Shown here piece after piece: positions 53,358 to 62,759 of a stretch of DNA of 64,000 bases (positions within the stretch are counted from its first letter, which is position 1; every line of letters starts with the position of its first letter). The stretch lies in NCBI RefSeq assembly GCF_012222965.1, contig NZ_CP038241.1, positions 310,001 through 374,000 on the forward strand, given 5' to 3'. The position numbers and the translations under genes are program-made. Under the pieces are notes generated by a model, which searched no databases, had not been told where the DNA came from, and saw only the letters and a list, made by a program, of their open reading frames with translations. Source of the stretch: Allofrancisella inopinata. GTDB lineage: Bacteria > Pseudomonadota > Gammaproteobacteria > Francisellales > Francisellaceae.

Positions 53358-54755
53358 ATGTCTTTTCTAACAGCTATAGTGGGTAGAGCAAATGTTGGTA
53401 AATCTACTTTATTTAATGTATTAACTAATTCCCGAGATGCTTTGGTTTTCGATTTTGAGGGTGTTACTCGTGACCGCCAGTATGGACAATCAAAATACGA
53501 TGACCTTGATTATCTGGTAGTAGATACTGGAGGAATTTCTGATAAAGATATTGGCTTTGATGAATTTATGGCAAAGCAAGCAGAGATGGCTATAGACGAA
53601 GCAAATTTAGTTTTTTTTGTTGTTGATGGCAGGTCAGGGTTAACAAGTGGTGATGAATATGTTGCTAATTTACTTCGTCAGAAAGATAAAAAAGTCGTAG
53701 TAGTTGTAAATAAAGTAGACGGCGTTGAAGAAAACTCAGCAATGGCAGAGTTTTATGAATTAGGTTTTGAAAAAGTATTTGCTATATCTGCAGCACATCG
53801 TCGTAATATTCAAAAGCTTTTAGATAAGTATTTAAAAAAACCGTTGCTAGAGTATTACCAAGATCATACACAAACAGATGAGCATAAAGAAAAATCTCGC
53901 CATGGTGTACATTTTTCATTAATTGGTAGACCAAATGTTGGTAAATCAACTTTGACTAATAGAATGCTTGGAGAGGAAAGAGTAGTTGTATTTGATATGC
54001 CTGGTACAACTATTGATAGTGTAAGTATTCCCTTTGAACGTCATGGTAAAAAATATACTATTATCGATACTGCTGGAGTACGTAGACGAGGTAAGATAAA
54101 GCAAACTTTAGAAAAATTTTCAGTAGTAAAAACATTACAATCTATACAAGATTCTAACGTTGTAGTCGCTGTTGTTGATGCCAGAGAAGGCATTTCAGAT
54201 CAAGATTTAAGTCTAATCCATTTTGCTATAAAAAATGGCAGAGCATTAGTTATCGCTGTTAACAAGTGGGATGGTATGACAGATGAAGCTAAAGAAAACG
54301 TTAAAAAAGAACTTAAAAGACGTCTATTTTTCTTACAAGATTATATAGATATCCATTTTATTTCAGCATTACATGGTACAAATGTTGGTCATGTATTTGA
54401 ATCTATAGATACAGCTTACCAGTGCGCTAATAAGAAAATAACTACAGCTGAGGCTACTAAATTGTTACAATTAGCTATAGAAGCACATTCACCACCAATG
54501 GTTGGTAAGTTTAGAATAAAACTTAAATACGCTCACGTTGGAGGACATAATCCTCCAATTATAGTTATTCATGGAAACCAACTTAGTAAATTACCACAGT
54601 CTTATAAGAAATATTTAGAAAATTTCTTTAGAGAAGCTTTAGATTTTCGTGGCACCCCTGTAATATTTGAGTTTAAACAGTCAGATAATCCTTTTGCAAA
54701 TAGAAAAAATAAGAGAATAAATGATGAAAGTACTAAGAGTAAGAAAGCTAAATAA
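53358..54755 (+). CDS. der: GTPase Der (EngA), ribosome assembly factor
   Basis: 465 residues with the characteristic two GTPase domains: GRANVGKSTLF (about 8-18), DTGG and NKVD in the first, then GRPNVGKSTL (about 192-201), DTAG and NKWD in the second, followed by a KH-like C-terminal domain (RIKLKYAHVGGHNPP) and a basic tail (RKNKRINDESTKSKKAK). It acts in 50S subunit maturation. Its 3' end overlaps the start of murA by about 35 bases. Confidence 0.97.
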   Translation: MSFLTAIVGRANVGKSTLFNVLTNSRDALVFDFEGVTRDRQYGQSKYDDLDYLVVDTGGISDKDIGFDEFMAKQAEMAIDEANLVFFVVDGRSGLTSGDEYVANLLRQKDKKVVVVVNKVDGVEENSAMAEFYELGFEKVFAISAAHRRNIQKLLDKYLKKPLLEYYQDHTQTDEHKEKSRHGVHFSLIGRPNVGKSTLTNRMLGEERVVVFDMPGTTIDSVSIPFERHGKKYTIIDTAGVRRRGKIKQTLEKFSVVKTLQSIQDSNVVVAVVDAREGISDQDLSLIHFAIKNGRALVIAVNKWDGMTDEAKENVKKELKRRLFFLQDYIDIHFISALHGTNVGHVFESIDTAYQCANKKITTAEATKLLQLAIEAHSPPMVGKFRIKLKYAHVGGHNPPIIVIHGNQLSKLPQSYKKYLENFFREALDFRGTPVIFEFKQSDNPFANRKNKRINDESTKSKKAK

Positions 54756-56028
54756 TATTGCTTCTGACGTGACTATAAATATTAGTGGGGCGAAAAATGC
54801 CCTTTTACACCTTGTTTTTGCTAGTTTAATTCCAGATACAAAAACAAAATTTACTAATGTTCCTACTACTCTTTTAGACTATAAAGGCGCAAAAGAAATT
54901 CTAGAAAATGTTGGTGCAAAAGTTATCGAAAAAGGTGAAGAGGTAAGTATTGATACTAAAGGTGTTACTATAGAACCACTTGAGCTTTGTGGTGAAATGA
55001 CCTCAAAGACGCGCTGTTCTTTGATGCTTTTAGGTTCAATGCTAAAGAAAAAAGGTAAAGTTAAGATTGGCTTTCCAGGTGGATGTAGTTTTAGTGAAAA
55101 AAGGCCTTTTGATATTCATTTAAGTGGCTTAGAAGCTTTAGGAGCAGAAGTTAAATTAACTGATGAGCATATTGAAGTCATATATAAAGAAGAAAAAAAT
55201 GCAGAGTTTAAGATGCCTTTTCCGTCTGTTGGTGCCACGATGAACTTAGTAATGTATGCTGTGATAGGTAGTTCAGAGGTGGTTTTAGAAAATGTTGCAT
55301 TAGAACCAGAAGTGGTTACCTTAATAGAATACCTAAATAGGTGTGGAGCAAGGATTGATTTTGATATTGGAAGTAGAAAAATAAAAATATATGGGGTGAC
55401 TAGACTTTTAGGGTGTGAGTTTGAGATTATATTTGATCGTATCCAAGCTATGACATACGCAGCTATGGCATACTTATATAAAACGGACGTTACAATCACA
55501 AATATTAATACTCAAGATATCTACAATATTGAAAAACCTTTAGAAAAGCTTACTAATGCTGGAGCAAATTGGGAATATAACCAAGAAAATAAAACTATAA
55601 AATTTTTTGGTAAGGATAGTAGTTTAAACGGGGTGGACATAATCGCAGCGCCGTTTCCGCATTTCCCTACAGATTTGCAACCGATCTATGCTGTTATGCT
55701 GCTTATAGCAAACAGCCCTAGCACTATACAAGATACAGTATATCCAGAGCGTATTAATTACGTTTATCAGATTCGTAAAATGGGTTTTGATTTATCTATT
55801 GATAATAACCTCATAAAAATAAATCCAATAAAAGACTACGAAAACCTTAGAGCAGCTGTTATGAGTGTGAAGGATTTACGTGCTGGTATGGCGTGTTTGA
55901 TGGCAGGTTCTTTACTGGATGAATTTTCTACTATTAATAATGCACATCAAATATTTAGAGGCTATGATAATCTTGTAGATAATATGGCGCATTTTATGCA
56001 GATAGAGCTTCTAGAGCAAGACATTTAG
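54721..56028 (+). CDS. murA: UDP-N-acetylglucosamine 1-carboxyvinyltransferase
   Basis: 435 residues. MurA transfers enolpyruvate from PEP to UDP-GlcNAc, the first committed step of peptidoglycan synthesis and the target of fosfomycin. The N-terminal Lys-Asn is in ISGAKNALLH, the fosfomycin-reactive Cys in FPGGCSFSEKRPFDIHL, and the catalytic Asp in FPTDLQPIYAVMLL. The Cys is retained, so no intrinsic change at that site. The sequence is rather divergent for MurA. The start is ATGATG (54721 or 54724), inside the end of der; homology begins right there, so the overlap of about 35 bases looks real. Confidence 0.9.
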   Translation: MMKVLRVRKLNNIASDVTINISGAKNALLHLVFASLIPDTKTKFTNVPTTLLDYKGAKEILENVGAKVIEKGEEVSIDTKGVTIEPLELCGEMTSKTRCSLMLLGSMLKKKGKVKIGFPGGCSFSEKRPFDIHLSGLEALGAEVKLTDEHIEVIYKEEKNAEFKMPFPSVGATMNLVMYAVIGSSEVVLENVALEPEVVTLIEYLNRCGARIDFDIGSRKIKIYGVTRLLGCEFEIIFDRIQAMTYAAMAYLYKTDVTITNINTQDIYNIEKPLEKLTNAGANWEYNQENKTIKFFGKDSSLNGVDIIAAPFPHFPTDLQPIYAVMLLIANSPSTIQDTVYPERINYVYQIRKMGFDLSIDNNLIKINPIKDYENLRAAVMSVKDLRAGMACLMAGSLLDEFSTINNAHQIFRGYDNLVDNMAHFMQIELLEQDI

Positions 56029-56036
56029 GTGACTCG

Positions 56037-56891
56037 ATGCCAGAAAATTACTTATCTCTAGAGAAATATAATACTTATAGAATTAAATCTTTTGCTAGAA
56101 ACGTTTATTTTCCAAGTTGTGAAGATGAGGTTTTAGCTATAGCCAATAAGCATGAGAAAATATTTTTTTTGGGTAATGGTAGTAATATTATCTTTTCTAA
56201 AAAATATTATGATGATGAGGTTGCTTTTGTAATTCTTTGTAAGAATTTTAATTCGTTTACAATTCAAGAAAGCACAGTCAATGTGCAGTCAGGAGTGTTA
56301 TTACAAGACCTTGCTATAGCCACATATGAAGCTGGTTTAAGTGGAATTGAGACATTTTATGATGTTCCAGCTAGTATTGGTGGGGCACTTATTATGAATG
56401 CTGGTGCTTATGGTGATGAGATTTATACTTGTGTCAAAAGTGTAAGAGTTTTGGATCTTCTTACACAAGAGGTTATAAACTATGCAAAAAAAGATATAGA
56501 ATATGGATATAGGTACTCAATGTTTAAAGATAAGAGTAACCTATGCATTTTGTCAGCAGAATTTGAGTTTGAAAAAAAACCTAAGCAAGAGATTAAAAAT
56601 AAGCTAAATGACATTTATTCTCGGCGTCTGGCTAACTTACCTCAAAAACCTACAGCAGGAAGTGTTTTTAAAAGGCCTCAGGCTAATGTTCCAGTGGGTG
56701 TAATGGTACAGGAGCTTGGTTTAAAGGGAAAATCTATAGGAGATGCGCAAATTTCCCCGAAACATGGAGGAATTATTGTTAATAAAGGTGAAGCTACTGG
56801 TCAGGAAATTTTAGCTTTAATTAACTTTATTAAAGATCAAATATTTAAGCACTATAATATCGAGTTACATGAAGAACAGATTGTAATTTGA
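56037..56891 (+). CDS. murB: UDP-N-acetylenolpyruvoylglucosamine reductase
   Basis: 284 residues. MurB reduces the MurA product to UDP-MurNAc using FAD and NADPH. The FAD-binding region has FFLGNGSNIIFSK, YDVPASIGGALIMNAGAYG and GYRYSMFKD (substrate tyrosine region); the catalytic Ser is in PTAGSVFKRP and the ending has GGIIVNKG. The length and the shorter substrate loop fit the type II enzyme. It starts 8 bases after murA, so the two consecutive pathway steps are co-transcribed. Confidence 0.96.
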   Translation: MPENYLSLEKYNTYRIKSFARNVYFPSCEDEVLAIANKHEKIFFLGNGSNIIFSKKYYDDEVAFVILCKNFNSFTIQESTVNVQSGVLLQDLAIATYEAGLSGIETFYDVPASIGGALIMNAGAYGDEIYTCVKSVRVLDLLTQEVINYAKKDIEYGYRYSMFKDKSNLCILSAEFEFEKKPKQEIKNKLNDIYSRRLANLPQKPTAGSVFKRPQANVPVGVMVQELGLKGKSIGDAQISPKHGGIIVNKGEATGQEILALINFIKDQIFKHYNIELHEEQIVI

Positions 56892-56974
56892 TGATACAAT
56901 TGTAAAATGGCTTTTTTATATTCACAATATTTTATATACTTTTTTTAATCGTACAAAATCTTTTTATATGTTAT

Positions 56975-57565
56975 ATGAAAATTAATAAATTACTTGCTAT
57001 TGCAATTGCTTTCGTATCTTCAAGTTTTGCTTATGCAGACACTGCTGGAAGTACTAATTTAGAGTCTCAAACCATTGGTTTGGCTAGTACAGTAGCTGAT
57101 AGTGAGCAAGCTAAACAAACTGATAAAAATAGTGTAGAAAAACTCAAAAATAGGAAATTACCTGAACACACTAAAAAAGAATGGGACCAGTTTAGCAAAA
57201 ATATGAACCAAGAATACGACCAGCTAATGGCTAGAGCAGAAAAAATATTAGGCAAAGAAACGTTTGAAAAAGAAACAGAGCAAAGTAATAAAACAACTAG
57301 TGTAATAACATCACAAGTAACTAATTTAGAGGATAGTGTTAATAGTAGTGGATCAGAATTCCAATCAGAAGATGGCTACCGTATAGAAGATGTAACTACA
57401 GTTGGGTTGCTTAAAAATGAAGAAACACGCTTTAAAAATTGTTTGATTATGAAGAAATATGGTGATGGTGCATGGCAAACTTACTGTCAACCTTTAGCAA
57501 AGCCAAATATGTGTACGTCACAAGACTGGCGTGATATTTCAACTATGGCAATTATGTATTGCTAG
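56975..57565 (+). CDS. Putative periplasmic protein of unknown function
   Basis: 196 residues. A clear signal peptide, MKINKLLAIAIAFVSSSFAYA, is cleaved after Ala21 (AYA-DT). The mature part has a charged helical region (about 45-95, KKEWDQFSKNMNQEYDQLMARAEKIL) and a C-terminal domain with four cysteines (FKNCLIMKKYGDGAWQTYC, NMCTSQDWRDI, ending MYC), suggesting disulfides. No family recognised. Its 3' end overlaps the convergent bioC gene by 14 bases. Confidence 0.72.
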   Translation: MKINKLLAIAIAFVSSSFAYADTAGSTNLESQTIGLASTVADSEQAKQTDKNSVEKLKNRKLPEHTKKEWDQFSKNMNQEYDQLMARAEKILGKETFEKETEQSNKTTSVITSQVTNLEDSVNSSGSEFQSEDGYRIEDVTTVGLLKNEETRFKNCLIMKKYGDGAWQTYCQPLAKPNMCTSQDWRDISTMAIMYC

Positions 57566-58337
57566 TAGTATTTTTAAATTCAATAATTTGTTTTTTTAAA
57601 TCATCTAAGCTTATTCTGTTTGAAGTTGGGCGAGGAGTAACGTTATTATCATTAGCTTTACGTACAGCATAGCCATATAAGGCTTCTATTTCTAATTGTA
57701 AATTTTTACTAAGTTTATTTATAAATTTTTGCCAGCGTTTTTTACCAGTAAAAGTTGTTCGCATCTTAGTATCAGAAAGAGGTTCGTTTAGAGAACGTAT
57801 ATCATTAAACAGAACTTCTATAGACTTATATGTAAAAGTTATAAGATCAGATTCTATAGCAGGTGTTTTATATTTGCTAGCTTGTAGGGTATTTCCCCAC
57901 GTTAATACGTCTATCATTGTATTGGTATGTTTTAGATCATCTATCTCAGCAAAAGTTTTGTTAAAACTACTAAAAGTTTTATCGCCAAAAGTTGAAAATA
58001 GTAGTATGCCATTATCATTTAACAATTTATAATAATACTCTAGTTTATTAGCTATGTTATCTGTTAAGTGAATTGTCGAGTTTGAGACAATAAGGTCAAA
58101 TCTAATATGGTGGCCTGGTTGTTTGTGTATTTTGCTTGTAGGAAATCGTAAGCTTAAAACGTTTTGATATTGTTCATCGCTGTAACCGTCGACTAAAATA
58201 TCGTTAGGTTTTAATTTTATGAACTCAAGTCTGCTTAATAACCTTTGAGCAATTTCATTTTTTATAAAAGACTCTTGGTGAACCTTAGTAGCAGGTTTAC
58301 TAGATTGTAACTTTAGAAAAAGGTTATAATTAAACAT
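57552..58337 (-). CDS. bioC: Malonyl-ACP O-methyltransferase BioC-like
   Basis: 261 residues. A divergent SAM-dependent methyltransferase of BioC type: an N-terminal helix with AQRLLSRLEFIKLKPNDILVDG, the block FDLIVSNSTIHLTDNIANKLEYYYKLLNDNGILLFSTFG in successive short motifs, then a C-terminal part with FNDIRSLN and MRTTFTGKKRWQKF, the last typical of BioC. The usual glycine-rich SAM motif is weak here (ILVDGYSDEQYQNV). BioC methylates malonyl-ACP to start biotin synthesis. Transcribed divergently from comF. Confidence 0.78.
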   Translation of the reverse strand: MFNYNLFLKLQSSKPATKVHQESFIKNEIAQRLLSRLEFIKLKPNDILVDGYSDEQYQNVLSLRFPTSKIHKQPGHHIRFDLIVSNSTIHLTDNIANKLEYYYKLLNDNGILLFSTFGDKTFSSFNKTFAEIDDLKHTNTMIDVLTWGNTLQASKYKTPAIESDLITFTYKSIEVLFNDIRSLNEPLSDTKMRTTFTGKKRWQKFINKLSKNLQLEIEALYGYAVRKANDNNVTPRPTSNRISLDDLKKQIIEFKNTTSNT

Positions 58338-58365
58338 AAGTTTTTTATAAAAGATAGCTAGTTAT

Positions 58366-59022
58366 ATGGTGATTATACCAAAAATAATAAAAATACTCCT
58401 TAAACAAAGTTGCTTACTATGTAGACAAAGCTCAGATGATATTATTTGTGAATATTGTTCAAGTGATTTAATTGGTCATTTAAACTTTAAAAAAGAAACC
58501 ATAGAACTTGATTGCCATGAATATGATTATTATTTTTTACTTAACTATTCTGTAGAAATTAAGTATTTACTTAAGAAACTAAAATTCCATAAGGATTTAC
58601 TAGTAGAGCCAATATTTGATAAATTAATATCTATATGGTGGCAAAACTCTATTAATAAAGAATTAGGTGATATCGATACTATAGCTGCAGTACCGATCCA
58701 TAGATTTAGGTATTTATACCGTGGTTTTAACCAAGCAGAGCTTCTAGCTAATAAACTCTCACAATATACTAATGTCCCAACAACTTTCACAAATTATAAA
58801 AGAGTTAAGTATACAAAACCTCAATCAAAATCTTCTAAGCAAAAACGTATAGACCAGATAAAAGGAGTCTTTAAGTTAAATAAGCCAATACAAGCAAAAC
58901 ACCTAGTAGTTTTTGATGATGTATTAACAACAGGGTCAACTTTAAAAGAATTTGTTCAAACTATTAAAGAGGGAAGTAAGATCGATAAGATATCTATAAT
59001 CACCTTAGTAAGGGCAGGGTAG
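58366..59022 (+). CDS. comF: ComF-family phosphoribosyltransferase-like protein
   Basis: 218 residues. An N-terminal zinc-finger-like cysteine set (CLLCRQSSDDIICEYC, about 17-32) precedes a phosphoribosyltransferase fold with VPIHRFRYLYRGFNQAELLA and the PRPP-binding VVFDDVLTTGSTLKE (about 184-198). ComF proteins contribute to DNA uptake during natural transformation in competent bacteria; Francisella species can be transformable. Divergent from bioC, a common neighbour of comF. Confidence 0.92.
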   Translation: MVIIPKIIKILLKQSCLLCRQSSDDIICEYCSSDLIGHLNFKKETIELDCHEYDYYFLLNYSVEIKYLLKKLKFHKDLLVEPIFDKLISIWWQNSINKELGDIDTIAAVPIHRFRYLYRGFNQAELLANKLSQYTNVPTTFTNYKRVKYTKPQSKSSKQKRIDQIKGVFKLNKPIQAKHLVVFDDVLTTGSTLKEFVQTIKEGSKIDKISIITLVRAG

Positions 59023-59034
59023 AGTATTCTTACA

Positions 59035-59373
59035 TTACTCAGGCAGTCTCATATGTATTTTACCACCTAGTATATGAGCATGAAAATGAAATACCATTTG
59101 ACCGCCTTCTTTACCTGTGTTTATAACAGTTTTAAACCCTTTTAGCCCTAAATCTTTAGCGATTTTTGGGATGATTAACATAAATTCACCCATAAGCTCT
59201 TGATCTTGCGTAGATAAGTCATTTAAGCTTGCTATATGCTTTTTAGGTATGACTAGTACATGGATATCTGCAGCAGGATTGATATCATGAAAAGCTAAAA
59301 AACTATCATCTTCATAAACTTTGTTGCATGGAATTTCGCCAGTGATAATTTTACAGAAGATACAGTCAGACAT
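59035..59373 (-). CDS. hinT: HIT-family (HinT-like) nucleotide hydrolase
   Basis: 112 residues, standard size. It hydrolyses nucleotide phosphoramidates such as AMP-lysine. The histidine triad is VFHFHAHILGG (about 95-105). The N-terminal part has CIFCKIITGEIPCNKVYEDD, with the CxxC often seen in HinT. It lies 3 bases downstream of ubiB and is probably co-transcribed with the ubi genes. Confidence 0.95.
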   Translation of the reverse strand: MSDCIFCKIITGEIPCNKVYEDDSFLAFHDINPAADIHVLVIPKKHIASLNDLSTQDQELMGEFMLIIPKIAKDLGLKGFKTVINTGKEGGQMVFHFHAHILGGKIHMRLPE

Positions 59374-59376
59374 TTT

Positions 59377-61029
59377 TTATTTCTCCTTCTTAAAAATATA
59401 GTAAATTAAAAAAACTACTCCTGTAGCAATAAATCCATTATGATGGGTTTCTATAAATTCTTGTAGTTTTACTAAAGGTGTGGGGTCAGCATATAAACTA
59501 TACCACATACCTAAGCCTGTCAATCCAAGCCCTAAAGCTAAAGGCCATTTTTTAGGTTTTTTTTGTGGAATTTTTATATAAGATACATCTTTTTCTTTTT
59601 TTAGGTTAGCTTGAGTTTGCTGCAAGATATCAAAAACTATACGTGGTAATTCAGGCAGCTTGTCACTAACTCTAGGCATATTTTCTATAGAACGATGATA
59701 AAAGCCTCTAAGTCCCATCTGTTCTTTCATCCATTTTTCTAAAATAGGGCGAGAAGTTTCCCAAATGTTTAATTCAGGACAGAGTTTTTGTCCTAAGCCT
59801 TCAACATGGAATAAAGTTTTTTGTAGCAAAGTTAGTTGAGGTTGGATATTCATCTCAAATCTTCTTGCAACGTTGAATAGTTGCATTAAAGTATAACCAA
59901 GAGAAATTTCTTTCATAGGTCTTTCAAATATAGGTTCACAAACTGTACGGATTGCTGATTCTAGTACATCAACACGCGTATTAGCTGGTACCCAACCAGA
60001 TTCTATATGCAGCTCAGCAACTTTTCTATAATCACGCTTAAAGAAAGCTAAGAAATTTCCAGCTAAATAGCGTTGATCCTCTCTATTTAGAGTGCCCACA
60101 ATACCAAAATCTATAGATATGTATTTAGGATCTGCTGGGTTTGTTACATCTATGAACATATTTCCTGGATGCATATCAGCATGAAAAAAACAGTCATCAA
60201 AAACTTGAGAATAGAAAATTTCTACACCTCTTTTTGCTAGTAAACGTCGATCAACTCCTAGGGAGTCTAAAGTCTCTATGTCTGAAACGCTAACACCGCT
60301 GACTTTTTCCATCACCATTACAGTGGAACTAGTATATTCCCAGTAAATTTTAGGAACGTAATGTATAGGACTATTTTCAAAATTTCTACGTAATTGAGAA
60401 GCATTTGCAGCTTCTCTTACTAGGTCTAGCTCGTCAAAAAAACTTTGATTAATTTCACTAACAATTTCAACAGGTTTAAACCTTCTTATTTCTTTTAATA
60501 GTCGAAGCCCTTTAGCGAAAAATAGCATCAAAGAAGTATCAAGTTTAAGGATTTTCTCAATGTTTGGACGCAGAACTTTAACTACAACTTCTTCACCACT
60601 ATGAAGAGTGGCACTATGTACTTGCGCTACAGATGCAGAAGCTAATGGAGATTCGTTAAACTCACTAAATATGTCTTTAATAGTTTGTTTAGATGCTTTT
60701 TCAATTTGTTGCATTGCAAGTTTACTGTCAAAGGGAGGTACATCATCTTGTAGCTTTGCCACTTCTTTTATTACTTCTGGAGGTAATAAGTCTGCTCTAA
60801 TAGATAAAGCTTGTCCAAATTTAATAAATATAGGTCCTAGTTTTTCTAAAGCTTCACGTATGCGTATACCATGGTCTAACTTTCTAATTCTCCTTGAATA
60901 GTAGAAAGGGTTTAGAAAAAGTATAGCCCTTAAAGATTTTAGATTTGTAGCTCGTACTGGTTCATTAAATAAGCAGTATTTATTGACGATATAAAAAATA
61001 TAAATAAGTCTGAAAAATTTTTTAATCAT
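59377..61029 (-). CDS. ubiB: Ubiquinone biosynthesis protein kinase UbiB
   Basis: 550 residues. UbiB is an atypical kinase/ATPase (ABC1/ADCK family) that assists ubiquinone synthesis at the inner membrane. The family-specific KxGQ region is GPIFIKFGQALSIRADLLPPE (two short motifs, about 45-65), with the ATP-binding VVVKVLRP, HADMHPGNMFID catalytic loop and ISIDFGIVG metal-binding loop. Two C-terminal transmembrane segments (about 500-548) anchor it. It overlaps ubiJ by 8 bases, giving ubiE-ubiJ-ubiB. Confidence 0.97.
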   Translation of the reverse strand: MIKKFFRLIYIFYIVNKYCLFNEPVRATNLKSLRAILFLNPFYYSRRIRKLDHGIRIREALEKLGPIFIKFGQALSIRADLLPPEVIKEVAKLQDDVPPFDSKLAMQQIEKASKQTIKDIFSEFNESPLASASVAQVHSATLHSGEEVVVKVLRPNIEKILKLDTSLMLFFAKGLRLLKEIRRFKPVEIVSEINQSFFDELDLVREAANASQLRRNFENSPIHYVPKIYWEYTSSTVMVMEKVSGVSVSDIETLDSLGVDRRLLAKRGVEIFYSQVFDDCFFHADMHPGNMFIDVTNPADPKYISIDFGIVGTLNREDQRYLAGNFLAFFKRDYRKVAELHIESGWVPANTRVDVLESAIRTVCEPIFERPMKEISLGYTLMQLFNVARRFEMNIQPQLTLLQKTLFHVEGLGQKLCPELNIWETSRPILEKWMKEQMGLRGFYHRSIENMPRVSDKLPELPRIVFDILQQTQANLKKEKDVSYIKIPQKKPKKWPLALGLGLTGLGMWYSLYADPTPLVKLQEFIETHHNGFIATGVVFLIYYIFKKEK

Positions 61030-61609
61030 TATACAAACCTTGTAGTAGCTTTAGTTTCAAATCTATCCTATCAACAGATTGCTTTAACTCTTGAATCTCA
61101 CGATAGAAGATATTTATTTCATTTTGTGAAATTAATAACTGTTTTTCTTCAGTTAAGTAATCTTTTATATCAATGATAGTTTCTTTGTGAGATGTTTGTA
61201 AATACTCTTTAGCTTTGTTAAATGGTTTTGCAACTAGGTTAGCAAAGCTTGGGCTTGTAATTTGCGAAATTTTGTAGACTATATCGATATCAAGGGCATT
61301 AAAAAAATGATTAAATTCGTTGAGTGCTTTTAAGCTGCCTTTGTAATCTAGTTTTTCAGCTATTAAAAGTTCTTGTAGGTTTTTATTAAAAACTAACTCT
61401 ATAATATAAGCTAATTTACCACTTAAAACATTCTCAAAACTAGAGTTTGTAGCGTATAAACTTTGGTTTTTTACATTTATAGCAATTGTGTAGTCTATAT
61501 CACTAAAGTGTATAGTCAGAGATTTATTCTCTAAAGGCAATAGTAAGTGGCTAGCTTGGGGGTCAAGTTTTGTTATTAAGTTTAAAGCTTTATTAACAGT
61601 TTGTATCAT
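61022..61609 (-). CDS. ubiJ: Ubiquinone biosynthesis accessory factor UbiJ (SCP2 domain)
   Basis: 195 residues. The N-terminal SCP2-like lipid-binding domain (about 15-105) includes LENKSLTIHFSDIDYTIAIN and VLSGKLAYIIELV; the C-terminus is a coiled coil (EIQELKQSVDRIDLKLKLL). UbiJ binds ubiquinone intermediates for the Ubi enzyme complex. Recognition relies partly on its place between ubiE (2-base gap) and ubiB (8-base overlap). Confidence 0.88.
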   Translation of the reverse strand: MIQTVNKALNLITKLDPQASHLLLPLENKSLTIHFSDIDYTIAINVKNQSLYATNSSFENVLSGKLAYIIELVFNKNLQELLIAEKLDYKGSLKALNEFNHFFNALDIDIVYKISQITSPSFANLVAKPFNKAKEYLQTSHKETIIDIKDYLTEEKQLLISQNEINIFYREIQELKQSVDRIDLKLKLLQGLYND

Positions 61610-61611
61610 TT

Positions 61612-62364
61612 TTAGTATTTATGCCCAGTGTGTAAAGCGACTATGCCACCTGACATATTTTGATATTCAACCTTATCAAAGCCAGCAGTTAACATCATTT
61701 GTTTTAAAGTTTCTTGGTCAGGATGCTTGCGTATTGATTCTGCTAGATATTTATAGCTATCAGCATCTTGTGTAATGATTTTTCCTAAAAAAGGTAATGC
61801 TTTAAAAGAGTATTCATCATAAATTTTAGCAAGCATAGGTATTATAGGTTTAGAGAACTCTAAAACTAGTAATCTACCACCTGGCTTTAAAACTCTACAC
61901 ATAGAAGCTAAAGCCTTATCTTTGTCTGTAACGTTCCTTAAACCAAAAGATATAGTTATGCAATCAAAAAAGTTATCTGGAAATGGTAAGCATTCAGCAT
62001 TTGCTTGTACATATTCAATATTTCCAACGCATCCTTTATTAGTCAGTTTTTCTTTACCAACTTCTAACATAGAAGAGTTTATGTCGCTAAGAACAACTTT
62101 GCCTTGAGAACCTACTAGCTGACAAAACTTATAAGCTAAATCTCCTGTACCACCTGCTAAATCTAGAACTCTATCTCCTTTACGAATACTAGCTTTTGAA
62201 ATCGTTTGTTTTTTCCATAACCGATGGATCCCAAAGGACATCAAATCATTCATTAGGTCGTATTTAGCTGCGACTGAGTGAAAAACTCCAGCAACTTTTT
62301 TTTGTTTTTCTTCCCATGGTACTTCTGTGAAACCAAAATCAGTAGTTTTATTTTCTTTAGACAT
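61612..62364 (-). CDS. ubiE: Ubiquinone/menaquinone C-methyltransferase UbiE
   Basis: 250 residues, normal length. It methylates the quinone ring with SAM. The conserved start [40 protein letters not shown], the SAM motif [15 protein letters not shown] (about 65-79), and the UbiE signature [15 protein letters not shown] and LEFSKP are all present. It is the first gene of the ubiE-ubiJ-ubiB-hinT operon. Confidence 0.97.
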   Translation of the reverse strand: MSKENKTTDFGFTEVPWEEKQKKVAGVFHSVAAKYDLMNDLMSFGIHRLWKKQTISKASIRKGDRVLDLAGGTGDLAYKFCQLVGSQGKVVLSDINSSMLEVGKEKLTNKGCVGNIEYVQANAECLPFPDNFFDCITISFGLRNVTDKDKALASMCRVLKPGGRLLVLEFSKPIIPMLAKIYDEYSFKALPFLGKIITQDADSYKYLAESIRKHPDQETLKQMMLTAGFDKVEYQNMSGGIVALHTGHKY

Positions 62365-62759
62365 TTAGACTAAGATTTATGATATATTAGTTATTGTCTA
62401 ATTATAGCAGAATATCGTATATTTGTATTGGCGAGATAATAAATAAGGGTTTATGTAATAAATAATAGAATTGTTGAGTTGCTTGTTAGAATTTTTCATC
62501 AGATTGTACTTTAATATTTATTTTAATTACCGAAACCTAATAAGCTACATTATGTAAACAATGCGTATACACCAAAAACATACACGTTTAGAATAATATT
62601 TTACTTTTAAGAACTTCTATTTGCTTTTACCTGGGTTGACTTTTTTTTAAAAAATGTTAATATAAAATATTTATATATAAACATAAGTCTTAAATTTTAA
62701 TTATATTGTAGTTATTGATGATAGATAAGTGTTGTTTTTAGCTAATGTTGAGGAAAGGA
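62365..62759. other. Intergenic region, 395 bases, upstream of an orphan gene
   Basis: AT-rich region between divergent ubiE and the orphan at 62760. No gene is seen. Apart from the promoter described separately at 62636-62663, no strong repeat or RNA signal was recognised. Confidence 0.5.
62636..62663 (+). promoter_or_regulatory. Putative promoter of the orphan gene at 62760
   Basis: TTGACT at 62636-62641 followed after 16 bases by TAATAT at 62658-62663, with a TG shortly before it. The spacer is a run of T then A. The transcript would have a leader of about 90 bases. Confidence 0.55.
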